Of a DNA stretch of 64,000 bases, positions 30,555 to 42,700 are shown in pieces. This DNA comes from Paraspadella gotoi (Eukaryota > Chaetognatha). The stretch's first letter is position 1, and each line of letters opens with the position of its first letter. The DNA is taken from positions 220,294 to 284,293 of the forward strand of contig CM119265.1 in NCBI GenBank assembly GCA_051294375.1. The letters run 5' to 3'. A program made the translations under genes and the position numbers. A model generated the notes under the pieces. It was not told the origin of the DNA. It did no database searches and saw nothing but the letters and a program-made list of their open reading frames with translations.

Positions 30555-30909
30555 CTTTGATTATTTTATTAAGGTATTGCTTTTATCGATTAACCAAACA
30601 AGTTGGTTTAGAAACCTTTTACTTGACGCCACAAATAACTTTGCCACGTGCGTCAGCGTCACGCCAGCGTCAACGCCACTTCCGGTTCAATTAAAAACTC
30701 TTCTTATCTAACTAAAATCAAGTCAACGTCAAGTCGAGTCACGCCAGCGTCTCTAACGCCTTCTAACGACGCCGATAACGACGCCAGCGACGACGCCAAC
30801 TCAGCGGCCACGCCCACTCTCTTCTAGCGGCCTTATCTCTTCGTTAATTCACCTCGACGTTGGATGGCGTTATTCTGCATCAAAGTGAGTTAATTCCACG
30901 CCATCTACA

Positions 30910-31525
30910 AATCAGTTCGTCGATTATCTTAAGAAGGAGTAGGTACCACTCCTCGCACAAGCCGCCATATTACTCGACGGTTTCAGCCGCGACGGCCTTC
31001 GCCTCGCAGCACCTCGCCCGTTGGAGGAAAAAATAAAATCAGTCTCCATCGACGATTTAAAGAAAGAGACAATCGTTAGAGGTTTACCGATGAGATCCGG
31101 CGCTCCTAGAGGGAAAAATCGACGCCATGTCAGCTCAGATTGGCCGACGAGGCCGAAATACTTCGACGCTGAAGGACGCCCTCGGCTTAGCCGCGCCAAC
31201 ATCGACGATCAACGCCGCTACATTCGACGCACCTCGTCAACGAGCCAGATAGTGATAGCGACGCCGAAATGGAGATTAACGCTGTCGGGAGACAGCGTAA
31301 CGACCGTGGGCGCGACCGGACCGCCCGTCGAAGCCAATTGAAAACGGCGCCGCCCAGGCTCGTCGAGCAGCTCTCGACCACAAAATACAAAGCTCAAGCA
31401 AATCTGTCGATATCATCTGAAATTTGGCGATCAGCTTATAAGTGCGAACGCGGATGTGCCCGCGCAGGGATTCAAGGACAAAAAAGACGCCAAGTCGGGG
31501 AAACGCGTAGCGGGGCAACGCAAGT
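30910..31525 (+). pseudogene. gag: Type C gag fragment joined directly to an LTR end
   Basis: Sequence starting at 30912 encodes the middle of Gag (QFVDYLKKEYG-like, then EEKIKSVSIDDLKKETIVRGLP and a zinc-motif region near 31410-31460). It begins straight after the LTR end TCTACA, with no primer site, leader or Gag N-terminus. Scattered base losses break every frame. Either a deletion or a scaffold mis-join removed the intervening part. Confidence 0.7.
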
Positions 31526-33788
31526 GAACGCGGTTCTCGCTCAACTGCCGATTCACCCGATTCATTTCTCTTACACGTAGTCGACGCCAGTGACGGACGA
31601 CATTGGTTGGTGACGGCGGAGCATTGCTCTCGCTAGTTCCACCGACTCCAGAGCAGAGAGAAGCGGGGCCGTCTGGAGTTCAACTCAGGCGGCAACGGCA
31701 GCCATCGCTTGTTATGGAGTAGTACATAGAAGATTACACTCGGCCCACGAATATTCCCTTTCGACGTCTTAATCGCTGACGTTACTCAGAGTATACTGGA
31801 GCCGATTTTCTTGCAGAATACTTCTAGCTCCAATCATCGCGACGGGCTGCTCCTCGATCTAAGGGATTACTCGACCATTCCTTGCTGTAACTCGGGCTCC
31901 GCACCGTCACACGTAACTTCGTCGACCAAAAGGACGATATATATTATCAACTCTGGATAAATATCCGGCCCTTTCAAACCATAGCTTCGAGCTCAAGGAG
32001 CCCAAGCACGGGGTGCGCATCACATCCCAACGGAGGCCGCCCCTGTCAAGCCCGCGCCCGACGCCTTCCTCCAGAAAAATGGCCGTCGCCAAAGCGGATT
32101 GGAGAAATGGTGGCGCTTGGCATCGCGAAAGGGCGAAGAGCTCATGGTCATCGCCAATTCTCTGTGTTCAAATCCGACGGGGGTTGGCGGTTTGTGGAGA
32201 TTTCCGCCGCCTCAACTCGAAGACTCGGAGACAAGTATCCGTTAAACTCCTGCGATTTTAACGCGGAACTGCAGGGAAGAAAATCTTCTCCAAGGTGGAT
32301 CTTCTCAAGGGATACCACCAGATCCCTGTAGCGGATGAGGATGTCGCCAAGACAGCCGTATAACACCTTTCGGCCTCTTCGTCTTCCTGCGGACCCCGTT
32401 CGGCCTTAAAAACGCCGGACAGGATTCCAAAGGATGATGGATGAGATACTTGGCGACATCCCACACACTTACGTGTACCTTGACGACATCTCGTCGCCAG
32501 CGAGGACGAAGAACAACATCCACGACCTCGAGATGGTCTTCAAGGCCCTCTCGACAACGGACTGGTCGTCAATAGAAAAAAGTGTGTTCTGGAAACAATC
32601 ACTCGAATTCTTGGGATACCTCGTCGACGCCTCTGGCGTCAAACCTCTCCTCAAAAGGTCGACGCATTTGCGCCACAAATCCTCCAACGACAGTCAAGGA
32701 GCTGCAGCGGTTCTTGGGATGGTCAATTACTTATCGCCGTTTCCTCCCCAAGGCCGCTCACCAGCCGCAGCCCTGTACGACGCCTTGGCGGTAACCCAAG
32801 CAACTCTCTGGACTCCCGGCTGCGCAGTCGCTTTCGACGCCGTCAAGGAGGCGCTGGCAACGCCGCGTTGCTCCGACATCCTCGGACAAACGCCCAGCTC
32901 TCCTTGACCTACGACGCTCAGATTCGCCGTAGGAGCAGTGCTGAGCAGCGGAGCAGCAGTGGCTGGAAGCCCTGGCCTTTTTCTCGGCCAAACTCGAGAG
33001 CCCAACGCCGCTGGCCTCCGTTTGATCGCGATGTACGGCGCCTTTAGAGCCGTACGGCACTTCAGACACTGGTTAGAGGGACGCTCTTTACCCTCTATAC
33101 GGACCATCAGTCGCTGATCCACGCGCTCCACAAACGGCAGAACCTCAAACGACTCGCACAACTTTCAGCTGTCTGTCATTTCCGAATTTACCACCGATAT
33201 CGTCATGTGCGTGGTAAAGCCAAGTGGTGGCCGACGCCTCTTCACGGCCGAACCACCTCCAGCCATCGCGACAATCGACAGAGATCTCTAGCGAGAAGGT
33301 CGAAGATCTGCACACCGTTAACGCGATAGGCAAGAGGGCATAGACCTGGAGAAATGGCCCGTCACCAAGCACTTGACGAGATTACAACGCCTCGCTCAGG
33401 ACGCCCGGACGGCCTCAGCTTCAGAAAAGTCAAGCTGGCTCTCAAAACCTATCGTCGACGTCTCTAACGGACCCGCCAGACCCTTCGTCCCCGAATCATG
33501 GCGGCGAAAAGTCTTCGACGCCGTCCACGGCCTCGGCCATCCAGGCATCGCTCGAACCAGAGAGACAATCTCATCCAAATTCGTTTGGCCATCCTACGCG
33601 ATACGACGCGATGGGCCAGGGAGTGCATCCCTTGCAACAAGCGAAGTGACCGCCATGTGACGCCCAACATCGGAGATTCGAGGTTCCAGCGAAGAGGTTC
33701 CAGCACATCAACCTCGACATCACCATTATGCCTAAATCAACGACTATGGTTTTATTGACCATAGTAGACCGTTAACCAGATGGCCGAC
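31525..33788 (+). pseudogene. pol: Corrupted type C pol copy (protease to integrase core)
   Basis: It is nearly identical to C5 pol (26454 onward) apart from dozens of single-base deletions. Recognisable parts are the protease, RT with VYLDDI near 32475, RNase H near 33060, and integrase zinc-finger and first catalytic Asp pieces near 33530-33780. It stops abruptly at 33788, where an unrelated gag start begins. The deletion-only pattern suggests a raw-read-quality contig. Confidence 0.75.
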
Positions 33789-34219
33789 TGAGTCCAATCT
33801 CAGCGTCCCTTCGACAGCTTTCGGTCGAGGCAAATCCTCCCGCGAGTCTTCTCCAAACAACGCCGTCGGCCACGCGACGACGCCCACTTTCCAATTCCCG
33901 CCTCATTCACCTGGAACTGAAGTTTTCAGCGACGCTAACGGCGAGATGGCGTCGACGTCGGCCACGGGAGAGACAGAAGCTCTTCGTTCAGCTCTAGCAG
34001 CGGCTCTAGCTGCTCTAGAGAAAAAGAAGAAACCAGAGCTACCTAATTTCGATCCAAAGAACATCGAAATCTGGCTTCGCCGAGTCGAGGCCGCCTACAT
34101 AAGGGCAAACATCCGCGAGGCGAAGGAAAAGTTCGCCTACCTCGAATCAAAGATCGACGTCAACACAAATCCACGCATCAACGCCTTCCTCTATGGCGAG
34201 CAAACGGAAGCGCGTTGGA
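33789..34219 (+). pseudogene. gag: N-terminal gag fragment of a type C element
   Basis: In frame it reads the C6 Gag N-terminus from SNLSVPSTAFGRG onward, then EMASTSATGETEALRSAL, LPNFDPKNIEIWLRR and INAFLYGEQTEARW, before a 100-N gap (34220-34319). The first dozen or so residues are missing at the 33788/33789 join. It is clean sequence, unlike its left neighbour. Confidence 0.75.
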
Positions 34220-34319
34220 NNNNNNNNNNNNNNNNNNNNNNNNNNNNNNNNNNNNNNNNNNNNNNNNNNNNNNNNNNNNNNNNNNNNNNNNNNNNNNNNN
34301 NNNNNNNNNNNNNNNNNNN

Positions 34320-35641
34320 TCGATTTAGCGATGGGTTAGACGTTCGAGTTGACGATCGAGTCGTCCGAGACGTTGGCGCCGGGCGTCTGGTGCGAGGACC
34401 GGGACGGCGCCCTGGAGGCGGTGGAGAAGGGGGAGGAGAAGGTTGAGAGTCACGCTCATCGCCGTCTTCGTTTCTCCAGACTGTCGCTGGTTTAATTCGC
34501 GATATGGCGATGTTCTCGACGCCACGCCCTGGGATTTCCACTTTAAAGTTTAAATTATCGCGCGCAACGACGCGATAAGGACCTTGATAAGGCGCTGTGA
34601 GTGGCGGTTTAACTCCTGGGCGCTGAATAAACACGTGGGTGGCGTCGACGAGCGAGTCTGGAAGGTAGACGTTAGGAGCGCGATGAGTTGACGTTTCTGT
34701 AGGTTGTAGACGCTCAACCTCCACGCGGAGGTTGTTCCGAAGGACGCGGCGCTGCTCCTGGAGTTGATCGTCGTCAGGTGGTGGAGGCAACAAATCGCCT
34801 GGGACTGTTAAACCTTCACCAAAGACGAGCTCTGCTGGCGAGGCGCCAATGTCGGGTTTGATAGTTGTCCTTATGGCGAGTAAGGCTGATGGGAGGCGCC
34901 AGAACCACTGGTGAGGCTCCTCCACTCCGAGGGCGATCAGCGCCTCTTTGAGGCGGCGATGGAATCGCTCTACGAGCCCGTTTGCCTGCGGATGATATGC
35001 CGCCGTCTGATGGTGGCGTATTCCCCATAATTGAGAGAGTTGGTTCCATGTGGAGGTATTAAATTGCGCGCCACGGTCTGTAGTGATATCTGACGGTATT
35101 CCGTAGGTCGCTACCCATCCGTGGGCGAAGGTGTCCACTACCGTGGTGGAGGACATGTCCTTCATCGGCAAAGCAGTCGGCCATCTAGTGAAGCGGTCCA
35201 CTATGGTTAGTAAAAAGCCATAGTCGTTTGATTTGGGCATCACTGTGATGTCGAGGTTGATGTGCTGAAACCTCTTAGCTGGAACTTCGAAGTCTCCAAT
35301 GTTCGGTGTCACGTGACGTGTCACCTTTGCTTGCTGACAGGGAACACACTCTCGCGCCCAGCGTGTCGTGTCGGCGCGTAATGATGGCCAGACGAATTTA
35401 GAGGATATTGTCTCTCTAGTTCGTGCGACGCCTGGATGGCCCAGGCCATGGACAGCGTCAAAGATCCGTCGACGCCACGATTCGGGGACGAAGGGTCTAG
35501 CTGGACCGTTAGAGACGTCGACGATAAGATTTTGAGAGCCGAGTTTGATCTTTCTGAAGCTTAGGCCTGTGCGAGCGTCGTGGGCGAGGCGTTGGTAGTC
35601 TCGATCCAGTGCCTGGTGACGAGCCATTTCTTCCAGATCTA
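34320..35641 (-). CDS. pol: Integrase part of Pol, element C6
   Basis: The open frame reads EEMARHQALDRDYQRL, HGLGHPGVARTRET with CVPCQQAK (zinc finger), ITVMPKSNDYGFLLTIVDR, TTDRGAQF and VERFHRRLKEAL (DDE residues), YQGPYRV (GPY/F) and the start of the Pro-rich linker before the gap. It is nearly identical to C5. The tail motif is lost in the gap. Confidence 0.88.
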
Positions 35642-36031
35642 NNNNNNNNNNNNNNNNNNNNNNNNNNNNNNNNNNNNNNNNNNNNNNNNNNNNNNNNNNN
35701 NNNNNNNNNNNNNNNNNNNNNNNNNNNNNNNNNNNNNNNNNNNNNNNNNNNNNNNNNNNNNNNNNNNNNNNNNNNNNNNNNNNNNNNNNNNNNNNNNNNN
35801 NNNNNNNNNNNNNNNNNNNNNNNNNNNNNNNNNNNNNNNNNNNNNNNNNNNNNNNNNNNNNNNNNNNNNNNNNNNNNNNNNNNNNNNNNNNNNNNNNNNN
35901 NNNNNNNNNNNNNNNNNNNNNNNNNNNNNNNNNNNNNNNNNNNNNNNNNNNNNNNNNNNNNNNNNNNNNNNNNNNNNNNNNNNNNNNNNNNNNNNNNNNN
36001 NNNNNNNNNNNNNNNNNNNNNNNNNNNNNNN

Positions 36032-37721
36032 AGAAGAGAGAAATTGGAGCGCATGAATTAACGACTGATGATCCGTGTAGAGGTAAACGTGCGCCCCTCT
36101 AACCAGTGAGCGGAAGTCGACGTACGGCTCTAAACGCGCCGTAACAACTCGCGATCAAACGGAGGCCAACGGCGTTGGGCCTCGTCGAGTTTGGCCGAAA
36201 AAAAATGCGAGTGGCTCCCACCCGCTGCTGCTCCGCTGCTCGAGCACTGCTCTACAGCAAAATCTGAAGCGTCTGTGGTCAAAGAGAGCTGGGCGTTTGT
36301 TCGAGGATGTCGAAGTAACGCGGCGTTGGCCAGCGCCTCCTTGACGGCGTCGAAGGCGATTGCGCAGTTCGGAGTCCAAGACGAGTTGCTTTGGTTTACG
36401 GAAGGCGTCGTAAAGGGCTGCGGCGTGGTGAGCGGCCTTGGGGAGAAAACGACGGTAATAATTAACCATCCCCAAGAACCGCTGCAGCTCCTTCACAGTC
36501 GTCGGAGGGTTTGTGGCGCGGATCGCGTCGACCTTTTGGGGCAGAGGCTTGACGCCAGAGGCGTCGACGAGATACCCCAAGAATTCGAGTGACTTCTTCC
36601 AAGGACACACTTCTTTCGATTGACGACGAGTCCGTTGTCTGAGAGGGCCTTGAAGACCATCTCGAGGTCGTGGACGTGTTGTTCCTCGTCTTCACTAGCG
36701 ACGAGGATATCGTCGAGGTACACATAAGGAATGTCGCCAAGTATCTCATCCATCATCCTTTGGGAAATCCTGTCCGGCGTTTTTTAAGGCCGAACGGTGT
36801 CCGCAGGAAGACGAAGAGGCCGAAAGGTGTTATTACGGCTGTCTTGGCGACGTCCTCGTCCGCTACAGGGATCTGGTGGTATCCCTTTAAGAGATCCACC
36901 TTGGAGAAAACTTTCTTTCCGGCGAGTTCCGCATTAAAGTCAGCGAGAAGTTTGACCGGATACTTGTCGTCTCGCGTTTTGGAGTTGAGGCGACGGAAAT
37001 CTCCACATACTCGCCATCCTCCATCAGATTTGGGAACGCAGAGGATCGGCGACGACCACGAGCTCTTTGCCCTCTTCGCTATGCCTAGCGCCACCATTTT
37101 CTCCAGCTCTGCTTTCGCTACGGCCAGCTTTTCTGGAGGAAGGCGTCGAGCGCGGGCTTNNNNNNNNNNNNNNNCCGTTGGGATGTGATGACGCACCCCA
37201 TGTTTGGGCTCTTTAAGCTCGAAGCTTGGTTTGGAGAGGGACGGATATTTATCAAGCAATTGATAATAAATATCGTCCTTCTGATCGACGAAATTGACGT
37301 GAGACGGCGCGGAGCCACGAGTGACGGCGCAAGGGATGGTTGAATAATCCCTCAAGTCGAGGAGCAGTCCATCGCGGTGGTTGGGAGCTAAGAAATATTC
37401 TGCGAGGAAATCGGCTCCGAGAATACTCTGAGTTACGTCGGCAATAAGGACGTCGAATGGAAATATTCGTGGGCCTAGCGTTATCCTCCTATGTATTACT
37501 CCATAACATGCAATGGGGCTGCCGTTTGCCGCCTGGAGTTGAACTCCGGACGGCCCCGCTTCTCTTTGCTCCGGCGTTGGAGGTATGAGCGAGAGCAGAG
37601 CTCCGCCGTCTACCAACCAATGGCGTCCGTCACTGGCGTCGACCACGTGCAAGAGGAAGGAATCGGGTGAATCGGCGTTCGAGCGAGGCACCGCATTCAC
37701 CTGCGTTGCCCCGCTACTGCG
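36032..37721 (-). CDS. pol: Protease-RT-RNase H part of Pol, element C6, frameshifted
   Basis: From the slippery site at 37721 the frame reads NAVPRSNADSPDSF, WLVDGGALLSLIPPT (protease) and the RT start FSKVDLLKGYHQIPV. It then breaks near 36780, where KNAGQDFQRM should stand. Further pieces give YLDDILVAS (near 36720), FLGMVNYYRRF and an early RNase H segment up to the 390-N gap. Three or more indels are present, and most lie in homopolymers. Confidence 0.8.
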
Positions 37722-37727
37722 TTTCCC
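37683..37727 (-). promoter_or_regulatory. -1 ribosomal frameshift site of C6
   Basis: The heptamer G GGA AAC (37727-37721) is in the gag frame. The spacer is 6 nt. The stem GCGGGGC (37714-37708) pairs with GCCTCGC (37689-37683) with one G-T pair. C8 has GCGGGGC/GCCCCGC at the same place. Confidence 0.8.
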
Positions 37728-38806
37728 GACTTGGCGTCTTTCTTGTCCTTTAAGTCGCCTCTACGAGCGCATCCTCTTTCACATTTGTAAGCAGAATCGC
37801 CAAACTTTAAGTGATAACGACAGATTTGCTTTAACTTGGAGTTTTGAGGTCGAGAGCTACTTGACGAGCTGTTTGGCGGCGCCGTCCTCCAGTTGCCGTT
37901 TGACGGGCGGCTGCGGTCGCGGTCGCGGTCGCGGCGCTGAGCTCCGACGGCGTTGACTTCTATCTCGGTGTCGCTGTCGCTGTCTGGCTCGTCGACGAGA
38001 TGATTGAGTGTAGCGGCGTTTATAGTTGACGNNNNNNNNNNNNNNNNNNNNNNNNCTTCAGCGTCGAAGTATTTATCGGCCTCGTCGGCCAATTCCGATG
38101 CCGACATGGCGTCGATCTTCCCCTCCAATGAGCGCCGGATTTCTATTGGTAAGCCTCTAACGATTGTCTCTTTTTTCAAATCGTCGATCGACACTGCTCT
38201 GATTTTTTCCTCGAGGCGGGCGAGGTGCTGCGAAGGACGAAGGCCATCGCGGCTAAAGCCGTCGAGTAATATAGCAGCTTGCTGACGAGGAGTGGTGCCA
38301 TACTCTTTTTTGAGATATTCGACGAATTGGTTCCAGCGCGCTTNNNNNNNNNNGCCATAGAGGAAGGCGTTAATGCGTGGATTAGTGTTGACGTCGATCT
38401 TAGATTCGAGGTAGGCGAACTTCTCCTTCGCCTCGCGGATGTTCGCTCTAATATAGGCGGCTTCGACTCGACGAAGCCAGATCTCAATATTTTTGGGATC
38501 GAAGTTGGGCAGGTCCGGCTTTTTCTTCTTCTCTAGCGCTGCTAGAGCCGTCGCGAGAGCTGAGCGTAGAGCCTCCGTCTCTCCTGCANNNNNNNNNNAC
38601 GCCATCTCGCCGTTAGCGTCGCTGAAAACTTCTGTTCCAGGCGAAGACGGCGGGAAATCGAAAGTGGGCGTCGCTAGGTTGCCGACGACGTTGTTGGGAG
38701 AGTTCTCGCGAGAAGGTCTGCCTCGACCAAATGCTGTTGAAGGGACGCTGAGGTTCGACTGGAGACGTAGTCGAGATGCCTGGCGGGTCTCTCGAGCGTC
38801 GCTCAT
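37697..38806 (-). CDS. gag: Gag of element C6 (with short N gaps)
   Basis: 369 codons counting the gap bases. It opens MSDARETRQASRLRLQ, followed by a Ser/Pro-rich N-terminal region and a capsid-like region (LPNFDPKNIEIWLRR, FAYLESKIDVN, EEKIRAVSIDDLKKETIVRG). The C-terminal zinc motif is CRYHLKFGDSAYKCERGC (C-x2-H-x9-C-x3-C). Three N runs fall inside without shifting the frame. The start matches C8. Confidence 0.85.
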   Translation of the reverse strand: MSDARETRQASRLRLQSNLSVPSTAFGRGRPSRENSPNNVVGNLATPTFDFPPSSPGTEVFSDANGEMAXXXXAGETEALRSALATALAALEKKKKPDLPNFDPKNIEIWLRRVEAAYIRANIREAKEKFAYLESKIDVNTNPRINAFLYGXXXXARWNQFVEYLKKEYGTTPRQQAAILLDGFSRDGLRPSQHLARLEEKIRAVSIDDLKKETIVRGLPIEIRRSLEGKIDAMSASELADEADKYFDAEXXXXXXXXXSTINAATLNHLVDEPDSDSDTEIEVNAVGAQRRDRDRDRSRPSNGNWRTAPPNSSSSSSRPQNSKLKQICRYHLKFGDSAYKCERGCARRGDLKDKKDAKSGNAVAGQRR

Positions 38807-38945
38807 GGATGAATTAGGATATGGGCTTGTTCAGAAGGTTGGAAANNNNNNNNNNNNNNNNNNNNNNNNNNNNNNNNNNNNNNNNNNNNNNNNNNNNNNN
38901 NNNNNNNNNNNNNNNNNNNNNNNNNNNNNNNNNNNNNNNNNNNNN

Positions 38946-39323
38946 CTTTTAAGCGTTTGTAACTAAAATAGAAATTCGAATTGTAGATAACAGAGTAACA
39001 CTATGTGTTAAAACGGATTAAAATCTTGCTTCGATAAAAATCGAATTGTTTGAGTGTAGATTTTTAACGATGTAAATAGTAACTTTGGAAATTGTAACGA
39101 GTGGAGATGATAAGTTTCGAAATGACTTGTATCAATGATTGATACTAAGTTAGATGATAAACAGAAAATAACGATTTGAATTACTGTTGATTTGCTGATG
39201 ATGATAATAATTGAATCGAGATAATCGAAATAACGATTGAGATAATCGTTAATAAGTAAAGTTTTGAAAATACAGTTTTTTGAAAGGGGTGAATTAGATG
39301 ATGTGTAAACATGACTGACCCGT
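38946..39323 (-). other. 3' UTR of element D
   Basis: AT-rich non-coding sequence after the pol stop. No env frame, hairpin or polypurine tract is visible before the 100-N gap at 38846-38945. Confidence 0.6.
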
Positions 39324-39714
39324 TCAAGTTTTTGGCGATGGATTTTCTTCGTTTCCAATTTGTTGAAGTACATGAGCTAGTACCGCTGCGTATGAGCGTC
39401 GAGTCGAGTTGACGCTCGGTGATGGGCGTGGCACCGCTCGATAGGAGAAATTCCCGGGGGTTGGCCTCGAGAATAGCGAAGGGAAGGCTTGTGGAGTCGA
39501 TGGGGAATCGTTCGAGGCGTCGTTGGGCTTAGAATTTGCCTCGTTGCGCTCGTTCGCTTCGTTGTTGTTGTTATTTTCCGGATTGTTTATTTCTTTGTTT
39601 ACATTTGAACTCGGTTTGTTTATTTTCATATTTAGAGGGGGAAATTCGAGGGGAGAAAGAATATTAGGGGTCGGGGGTGGTGGGGGAGAGGTAGGGGAGT
39701 GATGAGGAGGGGGT

Positions 39715-39745
<31 letters not shown>

Positions 39746-42700
39746 GAGGAGGAGGAGAGTGATTCGACGAAGGAATAATCGGATTTGTTGACGAATTTGA
39801 GCGGAGAATTCGAGTCGAAGGGGGAGGGAATCGATTTCGAATGCCGGGACGCCGGCCTGGAGGTGGAGGCGAAGGAGGAGGCGAAGGAGTTCGTGGAGGA
39901 TCTGCGTCTCCTGAGGCGTCATCCGCCTCGTAGGCGGGTTTGAGGCGAGAAATCGAAACGTTTTCATTACCTCGGCCTGGGATTGCGATTTTGAAAGTCA
40001 GTTCGTCGCGAGATATTACGCGATATGGGCCGAGGTAGGGCGCTGCGAGTGACGTGGACACGCCTCCGCGTCGGACGAATACGTGGGAGGCGTGGCGAAG
40101 AGTACTTGGGATGTGAATCTGAGGCTGGCGATGCGTCGTCGTTGGCGCTGGCTGGAGGCGCGCGACCTCGAGGCGTAGGTTAGCGAGCGTTCTTCGACGC
40201 TGATCGCGCTCGCTTGCGTCACTTCCGGTTTGAGTGGGAAGGAGGTCTCCGGGGACTGCTATGGCCTCCCCGTAGACTAACTCAGCTGGGGATGCGCCCA
40301 CGTCGGGTTTTAGCGTTGTGCGGATGGCCAGCAGTGTGCAGGGGAGTCGCCAGTACCAATCGCCGCGCGTATCAGAACCGAGGGCAATTAGTGATTCCTT
40401 GAGTCGGCGGTGAAACCTCTCGACAAGCCCATTCGACTGAGGGTGATAGGCTGTCGTGAGGTTATGCGTTATTCCCCATGACGCGAGTAATTGTTTCCAT
40501 GTTGACGATAGGAACTGTGCCCCTCGATCTGTCGTTACAGTTGCCGGGACGCCGAACGAGGCAATCCAGCCATGGACGAAGGCGTCGGCGACAGTTTTGG
40601 CGGCGATGTCCTTGATGGGGATGGCGATGGGCCATCGGGTAAATCTATCGACTGCTGTGAAAACGTAGTTATATCCGTTTGACGGGGGAAGTGTTACTAG
40701 GTCGACATGGAGGTGGTTGAAACGCCGGTCGGGCAGCTCGAACGTGCCGATCTCGGGGATCGTATGACGAGTGACTTTGGCCCGTTGGCAGTTTTGACAT
40801 TCTCGCGCCCATCGAGAGACGTCGGATCGCATCGACGGCCAAACGAATTTTTCGGCCACCGATTGTCGAGTTCTTTCTACTCCCGGATGGCCGAGGTTAT
40901 GGATGGTCTCGAAGACTTGTCGACGCCACGAGAAGGGGACGAAGGGGCGCGGAGGGCCGTTGCTGATGTCGACAGTGATTGAGGTAGCTCCAATTGGAAT
41001 TTTGCGGAAGCGGAGTCCCGACGCGGAGTCGCCGGTGATGCGTTGGTATTCTGCGTCGAGAGGCTGGTCGACGGCCATCTTTTCTAAATCGATTCCATGT
41101 TGAAGGATTGAAAAGGCGAGTTGATCGAAGGATTGATGTTTTTCCGGAGGTAAATCCTTGTCGATTGAAGCTATTATTGGGGGAGAGGAAGATTTAGGGG
41201 GGGAGAAAGGGGGAAAAAGAGGTTGGGGAGTGGGGGAAGGGGGAGGGGGGAGGGGAATAGAGGAAGAATTAGAATCGTTCACTTTTTCGGCGTTTGGGCG
41301 AGAGAGGGAGTCGGCGACGACATTGGCCTTGCCGGCGAGGTATTTTATGTCGGTCGTATACTCCGCTATTCCCGCTAACTGATAAGTCTGTCGTGCGGTG
41401 TGAGGCTCCGTTTTTTTAGCGAGCGCAGGGACTAGAGACTTATGATCGGTGAACAAAGTGAAATTTCTTCCTTCTATCATGGGTCGAAAGTGTCGAACGG
41501 CTCGCCAAGCGGCGAGCAACTCTCGATCAAAAGGAGGCCACATTTGCTGATGTTTCTGTAGCTTTGCCGAAAAAAAAGCTAATGGTTCCCATCCTTTGGG
41601 ACCGCGTTGCTCGAGTACTGCGCCAATCGCCGTATTTGACGCGTCAGAGGTCACGGCGAGTGTGGCGTTAGGACGAGGGTGTCCGAGCATGGCGGCCTGG
41701 GATAATGCTTTTTTGATGGTCTCGAAGGCGTTCTGGCAGTCTGTGGTCCAGTTGAGGACGCGAGGCCTTGATTTCGATTTCAAAGCTTCGAATAATGGGT
41801 ATAGATGATGTGCCGACCTGGGGATGAAACGTCGATAGTAATTGACGAGACCTAAGAAACGCTGGAGCTCTTTTATTGTCGTCGGCGGGGTCGTCTCGTT
41901 GATGGCGGCGACTCTGTCGGGGAGTGGAGATATTCCATTGGCGTTAACGCGATATCCAAGGAAATCTAGCTCCGTTTGTCCTAGAACGCATTTCTGACGA
42001 TTCACCACGAGGCCATTTTGATGAAGAGTATCGAATACTTCGCGGAGGTGTGCCTCGTGCTCCTGGTGCGTTTCGGAGGCGACGAGAATATCGTCGATGT
42101 AGACGAAGACGAACGGGAGACCATCGAGAATCTCATCCATTAATCTCTGAAAGTCTTGACCCGCGTTTTTGAGGCCAAATGGCGTTCGCGGGAAAACGTA
42201 GAGACCGAATGGCGTTATGACGCCGGTTTTAGCGACGTCTTCTTCAGCAACTGGTATCTGGTGATATCCTTTAAGGAGATCAATTTTACTGAAGATTCGT
42301 TTGCCACTGAGATTCGCGTTGAAATCGTTCAACGTTTTCACGGGGTATTTGTCGTCGACTGTAGCGTTGTTGAGGCGGCGAAAATCGCCACAAACGCGGT
42401 AACCGCCGTCAGGCTTATTGACGACGAGGAGTGGCGACGCCCATTCGCTTTTGGCTCGACGAGCGATGCCGAGGTCACAGAGTTTGTCAAGCTCCTTTTT
42501 TGCTACTTCTAGCTTGTCCGGGGCTAGTCGGCGTGCCCTCGACTGTACTGGTCGGCCGGTTGTCGGAATGTAGTGCTTGACCCCGTGCTTTGGCTCAGTC
42601 GGTTGAAAGGAGGGAGTACAGAGGTTGTGGTATGTATCAAGCAGCTTATAATACGGGTCGTCAGCTTGATGAACGAAATTTACACGAATTGGTTGTTGCT

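Larger units (their letters stand above)
26452..30909 (+). mobile_element. Element C5: type C Ty3/gypsy, 5' part missing
   Basis: It begins in the protease region after a gap and continues through RT, RNase H, integrase, 3' UTR, polypurine tract (GGGGGGGA, to 30035) and a full 3' LTR (30036-30909). Gag and the 5' LTR are not present. Pol is open except for one break near 27520. Confidence 0.88.
30036..30909 (+). repeat. 3' LTR of element C5 (874 bp)
   Basis: It begins TGTAGA and ends TCTACA, a perfect 6-bp terminal inverted repeat, and is preceded by a G-rich polypurine tract. It holds the tRNA-like block (30177-30245) and the AT-rich hairpin (30506-30554). The 3' part is rich in repeated ACGCCAGCG-like words (about 30650-30800). 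No gene is present. Confidence 0.9.
34320..38845 (-). mobile_element. Element C6: type C Ty3/gypsy, gapped, without LTRs
   Basis: Minus-strand gag (38806-37697), frameshift site and pol, interrupted by N runs at 35642-36031, 37160-37173, 38032-38055, 38344-38353 and 38589-38598. Both ends run into 100-N gaps (34220-34319 and 38846-38945), so the LTRs are missing. Only about 40 bases of leader precede gag. Confidence 0.85.

Noticed and set aside
30650-30800. Repeated ACGCCAGCG words as a regulatory tandem repeat
   Set aside because: The words are irregular in spacing and also frequent in C-family coding DNA; compositional bias is the simpler view.
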